Numbered from the stretch's first letter, positions 35,210 through 44,807 are shown. The stretch: DNA of 64,000 nt from Tolypothrix brevis GSE-NOS-MK-07-07A (GCA_019358985.1 JAHHIJ010000004.1:1-64000), one strand, 5' to 3'. Numbers and translations: made by a program. Notes: generated from the sequence alone by a model not told the origin.

Positions 35210-35846
35210 CTGCTAAAAAAACTGCTGGGGTTTAGGGCAATGTAAATAAATCATAATATTTCTCAAGAAGTTTTTCATATATTTTTTTTGCTTTTATTTA
35301 CTAATGATGTTAAATACTTAACAAATGGCAGATGCTAAACTCTAAAATTTAGGTAGCTTTTGAGTGGGCGTTGGTGGTGGAGAGAGGAGTGTTGAATTTG
35401 TCGTTGAGATTTATATATCTATCTAAATATAGATTTTGGGAATTTACTCCTTGATAAGATATTTAAACGAAGTTAAAGGATTGTCGCATTCTAAATCATT
35501 ATAATTCCTCAAGGTTTAAAAGCGAATCTTTAGAGCCATAATTGTTCTAGCTACAGAATATGCTTTCTCGATTTAAATACCAGGAGGATACACTTAAGGA
35601 TGCAGAAGCGGAAGTGACGAGTGGCTTAGTTTAACACCGCTGTAATAATTGTTAACTTTTCTGCTAAGTGCAGAGCAGACACTATTGATTTGTTCGTCCA
35701 TTGAAAGAATGGCGTTGAAATTGTAACCACAATAGCGCTTTTTGAGTCTTCGTCGGATATTGCTTTAGCCGGAAACGCCATCGGCTAGTTACGATCGCAG
35801 TTGGTGATGCTGGAGCTTCCACAGGAAGAATGACAACCAAAGTTTT
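35210..35846. promoter_or_regulatory. Long divergent kaiA / hybrid kinase intergenic region
   Basis: 637 bases with no gene recognised. AT-rich, with a small inverted repeat (ATCTATCTAAATATAGAT near 35.42 kb) and no dispersed palindrome. It must hold the kaiA promoter on one strand and the kinase promoter on the other. No convincing RpaA or NtcA site was identified by eye. Confidence 0.5.
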
Positions 35847-38800
35847 ATGCCAATGTTACAGTACCTCCTTTATGATTTTGTGGCAACCGTACCGAGTTGT
35901 GGAGAAACAACAACTCTGGCAGTTTTGCTAGAAATATTTGCCCAACAACAGTGCGATCGCGTCGTAGTGGTGAATGAGCAAGAATACCCAATAGGGTTGC
36001 TGTACTCATCCCGTTTAATACCACAATTTTTGGCGGCAAAACAACGCCAAGGAAATTTTAAATTTTTAGATTTACAGCAGCCAATCTCAATTTTAGCTCA
36101 AACTTTAATTGAACCAATACAAACATTGTCCGCATCTGATAATGTCGATCAATTTGGATTATTTTTGTGTTCTCAAAGTGACGAAAGGAATAACTTCAAT
36201 TGGGCGCTAATTGATACCGATAAAAAATATTTGGGGTTGTTAGATACAGTTAGCCTGTTACGATTGTTAGCGCAAGTAGAAATTGATGCAACTGAGGACA
36301 AAAAATATGCTCAAAAATCGCGCTCTAATGTACAGCAGAAAAATGCTAGTAGTAGGTTAATTTCCAAAGGTAGACCCGGAGGAGTTCGTCGTCAAACATC
36401 ACCCAAACAAGAGGAATATCAGCCACATAGACACAAACCACTGGTGCAGTTATTGGCACGATTGCCTTGGCCCTTAATGTTGCAAACTAGTAGTGGCGAA
36501 GTAGTCACTAAAAACCCAGCATGGTGGCAACAATTGGGTGGATTGAAAGATCCAGAAGGAGTGAGGCAAGAAGTAGGAGAAATATTAAATTCAGAAACAA
36601 AAAAATCAGAATATCCTACAACCAAAATTAGCAATATCATTAACAAATGCAACTACCTTAACGACGAGGTGTCTGGAGATATTCAACACAATTGTAGAGA
36701 AAATACTTCATCGAGGTTGAATGAAGTAATAACTAAAAAAAGCTTGTCACCACGGCGAAAACCAATACCAATAATCAACAATTTACCTGAGGAAATCTTT
36801 ACCGAGACAAATAGCGCAAATCGATGCTTCTTTGATAGCAATTTAGGAATATGCACCTGTGTTTTAGAAGTGCAGAATGGTCAAGAGCGAGTTTGGCAAT
36901 TTGCGAAAATTCCCTTAGATAGCATTGAGTTTAAAATCTTGGGTGCTGAGTTAGAAATGCCCTGCACAGAGGAATCAACAGGTCATGAATTGTGGTTAAT
37001 TTTAGCAACTGATGTAACCGAACAGCAACAACTTTGTAAAGAACTGGTGGCAAAAAATGCCGATTTAGTGCAATTAAATCGCTTAAAAGATGAATTTTTA
37101 GCTTGTATTAGTCACGAATTAAAAACACCTTTGACTGCGGTTTTAGGATTATCAAGGTTGCTTGTAGATCGACAATTAGGAGAATTAAACGAGCGTCAAG
37201 CGCGTTACGCGGGATTGATTCATAAAAGCGGACGACATTTAATGAGTGTGGTCAATGACATTTTAGATTTGACCCGCATGGAAACTGGACAGATGGAGTT
37301 AACTTTTACACCGACAAAAATTCGTGCAGTATGCGATCGCGCTGTATTAGAAGCAAAAGCCATCCACACTCAAAATAGTAAAACTCCAGTCAACGTCCAA
37401 CCTCAAGCTTCACGTTCACCGGATCATCAATTTACCCTCTCCATTGAATCAGGTTTAGACCAAATCATCGCCGATGAATTACGCTTGCGGCAAATGTTGG
37501 TACATTTACTTTCCAATGCCTTGAAATTCACCGAAACAGGTGGAGAAATTGGGCTGAGGGTAAGTCGTTGGGAAGGTTGGATTGCTTTTACAATTTGGGA
37601 CACAGGTATAGGTATTCCCGAACATCAACAACACTTAATATTTCAAAAATTTCAACAACTAGAAAATCCCCTCACCCGCCAATTTGAAGGCACAGGTTTA
37701 GGGTTAGTATTAACTAGAGCTTTGGCACGTCTCCACGGTGGTGATGTGAGCTTTCTCTCTCGTGAAGGCAAAGGTAGCCAATTTACTTTACTACTACCTC
37801 CCAGTCCTCCGAAAACAAGCTTCGGCGATCAAGATATGGGGGAAATAGAAGACACCGTAGCGCATAAAATCGAAGATGCGGATAGCTTAAGCGTATTGCC
37901 TCGTTCTCGTGTCAGCGTGTCTTCAACTCCTGCCAATGTTGCCACTAGCGAACAACGTTTAGTGTTAGTAGTTGAGGCAGTAGCTCGATATATTGAAGAA
38001 CTCACGGAGCAGTTGACAGGTTTGGGTTATCGGGTAGTGATTGCGAGATCGGGATGTGAAGCAGTTGAAAAAGCCCGTCGCTTGCAACCCAAAGCAGTAT
38101 TCTTGAATCCATTGTTACCCCTTTTATCGGGTTGGGATGTGCTGACTTTAATTAAATCGGATGCTGCAACTCGTCACATCCCAGTGATTGTGACAGCTAC
38201 AGGAGCCGAAAAAGAGCAAGCATTTGCTAATAATGCCGATGGTTTTATCAGCTTACCAGTGCAGCATCAGGTTTTGGCATCACTTTTAGAAAAGTTGTGT
38301 GCAGCACCAGAAACGCAGCAACCGAGTCAAGATGGTACAAAAATCAATGTTCATACTCCACTGCGAATTCTTCGGTTGGTCAATTCCGAATTAGGATCTG
38401 TCAATCCCCATCCATCACTGCGAGAACATCGAGTAATCGAAGTTGATGATTTAGATCAGGCAGAACTTTTAGCGCGAGTTTGGCAGTTCGATGTAATATT
38501 GCTGGATCAAGAAATTTCAAAAGCCAAAGCTTATTTGCAACAACTCAGTCAACATACTCGTTTGGCAGCTTTACCATTAGTTACCTGCGATGTAGCAACG
38601 ACATTAGAAGCTTCACAAGTGGATGGACTTTCAGTATTTCCTTGCTTGTCGTCATTTCCCAAGGATAATAATAGTCAAAAAGGGAAAACAGACGCTTTAT
38701 TGTCAGTGTTGCAAATTGCTTCTGGGATGTGCTGTCCACCCAGCTTGTTAGTAGTCGATTTGACCATGTTGCCCGATCTGCCACAGTTAACACGCAAGCA

Positions 38801-39257
38801 GATTAGCCATTATGGATCGTCCAATAATTCTGCACTCAACAATTTGACAGCCGAGCGCGGTTCGGAGTGGTTTCAAGCTTTAATTCAGTATCTGCAAACA
38901 GCAGGTTTTAAAGCCGCAATGGGTCGTTCTTGGGCAGAAATGTTACAACAAATTCGCCACCACAGCGTTGATTTATTGCTGATTTGTTTAGGTGAATCTT
39001 CTCATGAAAAAGAAGCGCGAGCTGCACTGAAAACATTAGGACAATTTCCTTTTGATTTGCCACCGATTTTGGTACTTGATCAGCGATTAAATCCCCAAGA
39101 GGTTAGTTCAGCGCGTAAGAAAAGCCAGAAAAAAACTCAGGAAAAATTGGAGTCTATAGAAACAGTTGTGGATGCGATCGCTACTCAGATTTTGCCCCGA
39201 TCAATCTCGATGGAAGATTTGTTAAACCAGATTAATCAAACTTTGAAAAGTGGTTAG
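35847..39257 (+). CDS. Hybrid histidine kinase with degenerate receiver domains
   Basis: 1136 residues. Residues 1-140 look like a CBS-type pair (VVVVNEQEYPIGLLYSSRLI, FNWALIDTDKKYLGLLDTVS). A disordered linker and PAS-like part follow. HisKA has SHELKTPLTAV with phospho-acceptor His423; the HATPase has N box LLSNALKFTETG, G1 DTGIGIP and G2 GTGLGLVLT. After about residue 700 come three receiver-like modules: the first has FLNPLLPLLSGWDVL, with Asn754 where the phosphorylated Asp should be; the second keeps VILLDQEIS; the third reads LLLICLGES. Phosphotransfer to the first is not expected. It faces kaiA head-to-head, so a clock-related role is possible but unproved. Confidence 0.9.
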   Translation: MPMLQYLLYDFVATVPSCGETTTLAVLLEIFAQQQCDRVVVVNEQEYPIGLLYSSRLIPQFLAAKQRQGNFKFLDLQQPISILAQTLIEPIQTLSASDNVDQFGLFLCSQSDERNNFNWALIDTDKKYLGLLDTVSLLRLLAQVEIDATEDKKYAQKSRSNVQQKNASSRLISKGRPGGVRRQTSPKQEEYQPHRHKPLVQLLARLPWPLMLQTSSGEVVTKNPAWWQQLGGLKDPEGVRQEVGEILNSETKKSEYPTTKISNIINKCNYLNDEVSGDIQHNCRENTSSRLNEVITKKSLSPRRKPIPIINNLPEEIFTETNSANRCFFDSNLGICTCVLEVQNGQERVWQFAKIPLDSIEFKILGAELEMPCTEESTGHELWLILATDVTEQQQLCKELVAKNADLVQLNRLKDEFLACISHELKTPLTAVLGLSRLLVDRQLGELNERQARYAGLIHKSGRHLMSVVNDILDLTRMETGQMELTFTPTKIRAVCDRAVLEAKAIHTQNSKTPVNVQPQASRSPDHQFTLSIESGLDQIIADELRLRQMLVHLLSNALKFTETGGEIGLRVSRWEGWIAFTIWDTGIGIPEHQQHLIFQKFQQLENPLTRQFEGTGLGLVLTRALARLHGGDVSFLSREGKGSQFTLLLPPSPPKTSFGDQDMGEIEDTVAHKIEDADSLSVLPRSRVSVSSTPANVATSEQRLVLVVEAVARYIEELTEQLTGLGYRVVIARSGCEAVEKARRLQPKAVFLNPLLPLLSGWDVLTLIKSDAATRHIPVIVTATGAEKEQAFANNADGFISLPVQHQVLASLLEKLCAAPETQQPSQDGTKINVHTPLRILRLVNSELGSVNPHPSLREHRVIEVDDLDQAELLARVWQFDVILLDQEISKAKAYLQQLSQHTRLAALPLVTCDVATTLEASQVDGLSVFPCLSSFPKDNNSQKGKTDALLSVLQIASGMCCPPSLLVVDLTMLPDLPQLTRKQISHYGSSNNSALNNLTAERGSEWFQALIQYLQTAGFKAAMGRSWAEMLQQIRHHSVDLLLICLGESSHEKEARAALKTLGQFPFDLPPILVLDQRLNPQEVSSARKKSQKKTQEKLESIETVVDAIATQILPRSISMEDLLNQINQTLKSG

Positions 39258-39311
39258 GTGATGGTTGTTAAAAATTACTCTTATTAACCACTAACCACCA
39301 ATCACCATCCA

Positions 39312-41156
39312 CTAACTTTTCAAAGGCACTCTAATCAATTGATAAGCACCACTGATGCCTAAATTTTCGTAATCGGCTGGTTGCAAACCCATTTGGATCA
39401 ACTTTTTTGGCTGAGAGAGAACCAGCACTGACGGAGGTTGTGCTTTTTTTGCTGCTTGGTTTTGGATATGCTCTTGAGCTTGTTCAGTAAGTTTGAGGAA
39501 AGTTACATTTTGCTGGGTGTAAAATACCACAGTTGGTTTTTTAAACCCAACCATGATTAATTCTTCATTTGGTTGTCTTGCTTGGACTGCGATTGCTGAT
39601 AATTCTCTTAAGGGCAACTGACGCTCATGATCTACCAAAAATAACGCAGGTGTCAGCACAACAATTAAAAATGCCGTAAATCCCAGTAGATTTACACCGA
39701 TAATCGGTAGCCAAAGGCGACGCAATAATAAAACCGCAATAATTAGCGCAGAAAGTAGCCAAATTACACCCCCCAACATCGGTAAATTTAACTCTTGAAG
39801 TTGTTGGGGAAAGTTAGGTGCAGCTGGATCGTTACCTAATAATTGGGGTAAGTGAAATAATGCCACTCCTACCGCCGATAAAAACGCTACATTTACCCAG
39901 GCACTCCAGAGGGGGGGAGGGGGGGAGGGGGGGAAAGAAGAATTATCTTCCAAGGAGTCCCCTTGTCCCCTTGTCTTCTTGTCTAAGAAAAAGTCGCTCC
40001 AGAATAGCGTTACTAAAATTGCCGCTGCTGGCATTAAAGGTAAAACATAACTGGGGAGTTTGGTGACAGCAATGGTGAAAAAGCCAAAAATAGCAACAAA
40101 CCAGACAAAGGCAAATAAACCAAGTTGTTGAGAGCGTTCTTGAGAGCGCCAATATTTTATTTGCCAAAACTTCAGCCTGGCGATCGCAACCGGCAAGTAA
40201 ATTGAGTATGGCGCAAAGCCTAGCAGTACCACTACAAAGTAAAAATACCACGGCGCTTTGTGACCATTAACGACTTCTGTAAAGCGTTCTAGGTTGTGAT
40301 AGCCAAAAAACGAGTTAATATAATTCCAACCATTGCGCCAAATTACCAGCGCATACCAGGGTACTGATAAACCAAAGACAATCAGCATCCCCATGAAAAA
40401 GCGCATTTCTCCCAACACTTCTCGCAACGAACCTACATAAAGCAAAAACGCCGCGATAATCAGCCCCGGTAAGACAATTCCCACCGGTCCTTTAGTCAAA
40501 ATCGCCCCAGCAATTAGCACATAAAAAGCTAAATACCACTTATTCGGGAATAGCGATTGGGATGAGAGATTGGAAATAACTCTCTTCCCTTCTCCCTCCT
40601 TTGCGTATCCCAGAAAAAAGCACAACAAAGCTGTTGCTACGCATCCAGTTAGCAACATATCTGAGACACCTGTTCTTCCCCAGACAATCATTTCTGGAGT
40701 CAGTGCCATGATAACGGCTCCTAAAGCAGCTGTTAACCAGCGTCGAGTAGGGCGAGAAATATGCTCTAACTCGTCTTGTCTAGCCAGATACATGAGCAAA
40801 GTGTAATATGACAAACTAATTACAGCAAGGGCAGCGATCGCACTTGGCAGACGCACGGCATATTCATTCACCCCAATAATTGCATAAGCGATCGCCTGAC
40901 ACCAGTAAATCAAAGCAGGCTTATCAAAACGAGTTTCACCATTAAAAAACGGCGTGATCCAATCACCCGTAACGAACATTTGGCGAGAAGCTTCGGCAAA
41001 CAACGGCTCAGTCTCATCAATCAAGCCAATACTGCCCAAATTCCACCCATAACCCACCCAAGTAATCAAAATCAGCCACAAAATCGATAGAGTCACAGCC
41101 AGAACTGGACGCTTTCCTAAATTGTTGAACCATCGGTCAACTACGCGATTAGTCAT
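39312..41156 (-). CDS. GT39/PMT-type membrane glycosyltransferase (ArnT-like)
   Basis: 614 residues, about eleven to twelve hydrophobic helices. The first loop has GLIDETEPLFAEASRQM, with the acidic DE that is catalytic in GT39/ArnT enzymes, followed by TPFFNGETRFDKPALIYW. These transferases move a sugar from a polyprenyl-phosphate carrier to lipid or protein at the outer face of the plasma membrane. Two low-complexity inserts interrupt loops: EGEGKRVISNLSS near 40.57-40.61 kb and QGDSLEDNSSFPPSPPPPLW near 39.90-39.96 kb, the latter from a G-run repeat. Membrane helices are unaffected. Confidence 0.88.
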   Translation of the reverse strand: MTNRVVDRWFNNLGKRPVLAVTLSILWLILITWVGYGWNLGSIGLIDETEPLFAEASRQMFVTGDWITPFFNGETRFDKPALIYWCQAIAYAIIGVNEYAVRLPSAIAALAVISLSYYTLLMYLARQDELEHISRPTRRWLTAALGAVIMALTPEMIVWGRTGVSDMLLTGCVATALLCFFLGYAKEGEGKRVISNLSSQSLFPNKWYLAFYVLIAGAILTKGPVGIVLPGLIIAAFLLYVGSLREVLGEMRFFMGMLIVFGLSVPWYALVIWRNGWNYINSFFGYHNLERFTEVVNGHKAPWYFYFVVVLLGFAPYSIYLPVAIARLKFWQIKYWRSQERSQQLGLFAFVWFVAIFGFFTIAVTKLPSYVLPLMPAAAILVTLFWSDFFLDKKTRGQGDSLEDNSSFPPSPPPPLWSAWVNVAFLSAVGVALFHLPQLLGNDPAAPNFPQQLQELNLPMLGGVIWLLSALIIAVLLLRRLWLPIIGVNLLGFTAFLIVVLTPALFLVDHERQLPLRELSAIAVQARQPNEELIMVGFKKPTVVFYTQQNVTFLKLTEQAQEHIQNQAAKKAQPPSVLVLSQPKKLIQMGLQPADYENLGISGAYQLIRVPLKS

Positions 41157-41454
41157 TGGTCATTAGTCATTAGTCAATGGTCGGCGATCGCGGATTATAA
41201 CAATCAATAGTTACTAGTCAGCGACAACTAGTCAATAGTCGTTGCCAACTTAAGTTTTGTTCTTTCTAATTAGGTATTGGGCAATGGGCATTGGAGAGAG
41301 GGAAAGGGTAAAGGGACTCATATATGGAAATAAAGCGCTAACTGGTGCGGGGTCGGTTTCCGTCCCGTTGACGTTTGTAAGAAGAGTTATTTAAATACGT
41401 ATATTATATTTTTCTTCCCCTTTCCCCTTTCCCCTTTACCCCTCTTCAATTCGA
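41157..41454. repeat. Spacer with GTCATTAGTCA tandem repeats and purine-rich runs
   Basis: 41157-41235 has TCATTAGTCATTAGTCAATGG and ACTAGTCAGCGACAACTAGTC units. 41275-41310 and 41405-41450 are G-rich and C-rich runs. No gene is seen. Confidence 0.7.
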
Positions 41455-42042
41455 CTATTGACTCAGAATTAATTGCCATTCTTTGCCTTGGGCATTCCAA
41501 ACAGGTATGGAAGTTTCGCCGACAACATATGGTCCCCAGTAACGACGAGAACCATCTTGAGCAAAAGCGACTAAAATATCTCCCTTCTGTAGCTTGAAGT
41601 TACCCTGAGGCAAAGAAAGAATCAGCCCCTTCTCGTTACCTTCCCTTGGGGCAAAATCCCAATGCGCTGGCACATCGAAAGAGTTAGTTTGAGCCGTGGC
41701 ATCTTTTACAACCGATCGCTGAAGCATTGCCAGTCTTACAAGCTGATCTGTTTGATTGCTCATTCGCAAACTACCTTGATCCCCCGCTTTCGGAGTCGAG
41801 CTATTATTACTATATGTTAAGACGGAATTACCAGTCTCTTTACTGGTGTGTTCTGCCTTGTGATCAAAAATAGGTGCAGAATCTGCTATCTGATTTTCGG
41901 GCTTTTGTGTAGGCGGAAGAAAAGACCTTTCTGGCTTTTCTGACTCAAAAGACACACTTATTTGAAAGTATGCTACCAGCAGTCCAAGCAGCCCCAAAGC
42001 ACAAGCTACGACAGTAACGTTACGATACACTGACGATTTCAT
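41455..42042 (-). CDS. Hypothetical membrane-anchored protein
   Basis: 195 residues. An N-terminal anchor (VTVVACALGLLGLLVAYFQI) is followed by a Pro/Ser/Thr/Asn-rich linker and a C-terminal globular part with NEKGLILSLPQGNFKLQKGD and SRRYWGPYVVGETSIPVW. The end reads like a small beta-barrel domain. No family is recognised. The orphan structured RNA lies directly upstream on the same strand, ending about 20 bases before the ATG, so the leader or promoter of this gene may have been changed by it. Confidence 0.6.
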   Translation of the reverse strand: MKSSVYRNVTVVACALGLLGLLVAYFQISVSFESEKPERSFLPPTQKPENQIADSAPIFDHKAEHTSKETGNSVLTYSNNSSTPKAGDQGSLRMSNQTDQLVRLAMLQRSVVKDATAQTNSFDVPAHWDFAPREGNEKGLILSLPQGNFKLQKGDILVAFAQDGSRRYWGPYVVGETSIPVWNAQGKEWQLILSQ

Positions 42043-42060
42043 CGAACTCCTGCGGATCTG

Positions 42061-42444
42061 AAACCCCGTCCTTATAGGACGGTTTTATATTTGCCCCATT
42101 ACCGCCTTGGAATTGCTTAATTCGGTGTGCTTTTGTGATGCACTTTCAACGGGACAGTTACCGATTCAAATCTCACAACTCTGTACGCATAACGGTTTTG
42201 CTCCGTGGAGCCTCGCTTTCGCGGTTAAGTTAGCTTCGACCTGTTATAAGAGCTTGTTAAGCTCTGCAACACTGTTCCAGTGACCTTAGAACTGTTTAAT
42301 TACAAGCGACAGAGCGGGGAACTAGCTACGCATTCCGAGGTGTCGTGACTCAAATAACGGCTACTCGTTTTACCGAGTGGTCTGGTCAGAATGGCTTGAT
42401 GATTTCTCATACAAGCCCTATGCCTTTAGGCTAGGGTTCCTGAC
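42061..42444 (-). ncRNA. Large structured RNA candidate (HEARO/omega-RNA-like, orphan)
   Basis: Read on the minus strand, GTCAG (42444-42440) pairs with CTGAC (42389-42385) and encloses two hairpins: CCCTA...TAGGG with inner GCC-TAAA-GGC (42436-42416), and CTTGTATGA-GAAA-TCATCAAG (42417-42393). Then follow ACTCG...CGAGT (42378-42363), CACTGGAACAGTG (42282-42270), GAGCTTAACAAGCTC (42264-42250), CGCGAAAGCG (42223-42214), GCTCCACGGAGC (42211-42200) and CCGTCC-TATAA-GGACGG (42082-42066). Two GAAA loops and so many clean helices argue for a folded RNA. The plan resembles the guide RNA of IscB/TnpB-type transposons (HEARO RNA). No nuclease gene is adjacent. The class is inferred. Confidence 0.6.
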
Positions 42445-42782
42445 ATTGATAATTATTAGAAATAAGTATTTTGTTTAGGCTTGCCCAAATAGTAGCCTAT
42501 TATGCAAAAAAGCAACTCAAAAAAATTGCCTTTTATGGGCTACTCTTGAAATTAACAAATAAAATGTATCAAAAATATCATTTTGAGCAAAACTATACCT
42601 GTAGGGAAGTCGTCCCAACAAGTTTTTCACCTTGGCTCAGGATGACAAAATGTATATTTTTTTATTTACGAAAAAAACAAGAGACATTTACAAGACTATT
42701 TAAACAAACTTCCACTCAAACCTATATTCTTAATATAGAAGTATTTCATGATATTTTGACTTTTGCATAAAAATCTTAGAAA
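42445..42782. other. AT-rich spacer, no gene recognised
   Basis: A 99-codon frame at 42471-42770 has only a TTG start and a composition (Lys/Tyr/Phe-rich, no domain) like chance translation of AT-rich DNA. If the neighbouring RNA is a transposon guide RNA, the guide segment would lie just 5' of it, around 42445-42470 on the minus strand. Confidence 0.5.
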
Positions 42783-43115
42783 ATGCAAAATACTCGTCTC
42801 AATAATTTGTCAAATGCGATCGCTACCCGGCTAAGGGAATGGTTTTTCAATCCTTGGCGCCGAATATCGCTGCTATTGATTAGTTTTTTGTTCGGTTTCT
42901 TTTTGGGATCGGCTGTTGCTACCACAGCCGGACAAACTGCTGAATGGGACATTGTGGTAGCCGGGACTTTAGTGGTAGTGATCGAGATTAGTAGTAGAAT
43001 ATTTTATCGTAGCAGTATTTTCGCAAGGCGATCGCTCTGGATAGAATCGCTAAACTATTTAAAAGTTGGTTTCACCTACAGCCTATTTCTCGAAGCCTTC
43101 AAGCTGGGATCTTGA
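42783..43115 (+). CDS. DUF565 / Ycf20-like membrane protein
   Basis: 110 residues. NPWRRISLLLISFLFGFFLG and SAVATTAGQTAEWDIVVAGT with two to three hydrophobic helices match the Ycf20/DUF565 family shared by cyanobacteria and plastids. In plants the homologues affect thermal energy dissipation; the cyanobacterial role is unclear. It precedes the glycerate kinase gene by about 90 bases in the same direction. Confidence 0.88.
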   Translation: MQNTRLNNLSNAIATRLREWFFNPWRRISLLLISFLFGFFLGSAVATTAGQTAEWDIVVAGTLVVVIEISSRIFYRSSIFARRSLWIESLNYLKVGFTYSLFLEAFKLGS

Positions 43116-43124
43116 GGGGTTTTT

Positions 43125-43172
43125 GGTAGTGCGGGCATCTTGCCCGCGTGAGCGAGACGCTCACACTACAGT
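43125..43172. repeat. Dispersed inverted repeat (GTAGTG...CACTAC)
   Basis: GTAGTGCGGGCATCTTGCCCG and CGTGAGCGAGACGCTCACACTAC: GTAGTG and CACTAC form the ends, with CGGGC...GCCCG and GTGAGCG...CGCTCAC as inner hairpins. Confidence 0.75.
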
Positions 43173-43204
43173 CCATCATTTTTATGTTGACAGACCACTA
43201 ACTC

Positions 43205-44113
43205 TTGACAAATTACCAATTACATCTTCTGAAATCGATCTACCCAGCTTTTAGGGAGTTTTGCGAAACAAGCTTACATCGTCAACCCGACGCGATGTTA
43301 GATGTGTTGTCGGATTTGTGGCTACCTTTGGCAATGCAACTAGCATCGCGCCGCCAAGAGTTGGGGCGTCCATTTATACAGGGAATTTTAGGAGGACAGG
43401 GAACCGGGAAAACGACAATGTGCGCGGTTCTTACCTTGATTTTGAAAGAATTGGGATATCACACCCTGAGTTTATCATTAGATGACTTATACAAAACTTA
43501 TAGCGATCGCCTGAAATTAACACAGCAAGACCCCCGTTTAATTTGGCGTGGTCCCCCAGGAACCCATGATATAGACTTAGGCTTAACTGTATTAGATCAA
43601 ATTCGCCAATTACAAAGTCCAGTAGCAGTCCCCCGCTTTGATAAATCTGCTTACGGCGGTGCAGGTGACAGAATCACTTCAGAAGTTGTGGAAGGTATAG
43701 ATATTGTATTATTTGAAGGTTGGTTTGTTGGCGTGCAACCCATCAACCCCGCAGTATTTGATACTGCACCCCCACCAATTATTACAGATGAAGATAAAGC
43801 ATTTGCTCGTGACATGAATCGTCAATTAAGCGATTATCTACCACTATGGCAGCGATTGGACAGCTTAATCGTGCTGTATCCCAATGATTATCGATGCTCT
43901 TTAGAGTGGCGTCTCCAAGCGGAACAGCAGATGATTGCTGCTGGTAAATCTGGCATGAGCGAAAAAGAAATAGAGCAATTTGTTTATTATTTTTGGCGTT
44001 CTCTCCATCCAGAATTATTCATCAAACCATTGACAACAATGCCGACATTGGTTGATTTAGTTATCGAGATTAATACTGACCATAGTTTTGGTGCAGTTTA
44101 TCAACCAAAGTAG
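43205..44113 (+). CDS. D-glycerate 3-kinase (GLYK)
   Basis: 302 residues with a TTG start; an ATG inside at 43295 would delete the first 30 residues, which look conserved (IYPAFREFCETSLHRQPDAM). The P-loop is GILGGQGTGKTTMC at residues 60-73. SLDDLYKTYSDRLKLTQQDP and RGPPGTHDIDLGLTVLDQI are hallmarks of the plant/cyanobacterial glycerate kinase, and VLFEGWFVGVQP follows. It phosphorylates glycerate to 3-phosphoglycerate, the last step of photorespiration. Confidence 0.92.
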   Translation: MTNYQLHLLKSIYPAFREFCETSLHRQPDAMLDVLSDLWLPLAMQLASRRQELGRPFIQGILGGQGTGKTTMCAVLTLILKELGYHTLSLSLDDLYKTYSDRLKLTQQDPRLIWRGPPGTHDIDLGLTVLDQIRQLQSPVAVPRFDKSAYGGAGDRITSEVVEGIDIVLFEGWFVGVQPINPAVFDTAPPPIITDEDKAFARDMNRQLSDYLPLWQRLDSLIVLYPNDYRCSLEWRLQAEQQMIAAGKSGMSEKEIEQFVYYFWRSLHPELFIKPLTTMPTLVDLVIEINTDHSFGAVYQPK

Positions 44114-44206
44114 CAGAATAGTTTGTCAAGAGCAGATTGTGTCTTGGCAGTTATGGCAGTAAATGGTACAATTTTTGTACTTTTTACCTCCAAAAGAATA
44201 AAAACT

Positions 44207-44464
44207 ATGCCACGTCTAGATTTGGGTAATCCCTATGATTACTATGTTCAGCTACTGATTGATACGGGTCTTTACAGCACCTACACGGAAGTTGTAAAGG
44301 ATGCGTTACGTCAACATATGAATGCTCACACCGAGAGCAAGCGTATAGCATTATTGCATTCTGCCATCGCCGAAGGAGAAGCCGATATACAGGCAGGACG
44401 TGTAGAACTTTACAGTCCTGCATTGATTGACCGTTTGACTGAAGAAGTGTTGGTAGATGAATAA
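44207..44464 (+). CDS. ParD-like (ribbon-helix-helix) antitoxin
   Basis: 85 residues from the ATG at 44207. YDYYVQLLIDTGLYSTYTEV followed by VKDALRQHMNAH is the RHH pattern of ParD/CopG antitoxins (IxxGxYxSxSEVVRDALR). The tail AEGEADIQAGRVELYSPALI would contact the toxin. It overlaps the ParE-like gene by eight bases. Confidence 0.88.
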   Translation: MPRLDLGNPYDYYVQLLIDTGLYSTYTEVVKDALRQHMNAHTESKRIALLHSAIAEGEADIQAGRVELYSPALIDRLTEEVLVDE

Positions 44465-44768
44465 ACAAAATTCCTACACCCTTTATCTATCTGAGCGTGC
44501 AAAGAGCGATTATAAGAAAATTCAGCGTTACACGAAGAATTTTTATGGCAAAGAGCAAGTGTTGAAATACGCTTCCATGCTAAAGGAATGTTTGGAGAAA
44601 ATAAGAGACAATCCTATGCTTGGACACTGTCGGTCCGATATTCCAGAAACGCATAAGGCATATAATGCAGGTGAACATATTATTGTCTACCGTCTTGAAA
44701 ATCAGACGGTCTACGTGGTGGCAATTCTGCACGGCAGTATGGATTTTTTGAGCCAGCTTGGAGAATAA
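44457..44768 (+). CDS. ParE-like toxin
   Basis: 103 residues. YTLYLSERAKSDYKKIQRYT, LEKIRDNPMLGHCRSDI and HIIVYRLENQTVYVVAILHG are the RelE/ParE landmarks (Y-R and VAILHGxMD). ParE toxins inhibit gyrase. It is coupled to the ParD-like gene, so a complete TA module. Confidence 0.9.
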   Translation: MNKQNSYTLYLSERAKSDYKKIQRYTKNFYGKEQVLKYASMLKECLEKIRDNPMLGHCRSDIPETHKAYNAGEHIIVYRLENQTVYVVAILHGSMDFLSQLGE

Positions 44769-44807
44769 CAAGAAAAAATAATCTTCACTGAATGCGATCG
44801 CCTATTT

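Noticed and set aside
35210-35846. Hidden small gene upstream of kaiA
   Set aside because: No frame with plausible start, codon use and length was seen; the region is more likely promoter and leader DNA.
42061-42444. RNase P RNA, tmRNA or a group II intron as identity of the structured RNA
   Set aside because: The universal RNase P GAGGAAAGTCC core, a tmRNA tRNA-like end and a domain V-type hairpin were not found.
42471-42770. 99-codon open frame
   Set aside because: TTG start, no ribosome site, AT-rich codons, no recognisable domain; treated as spacer.
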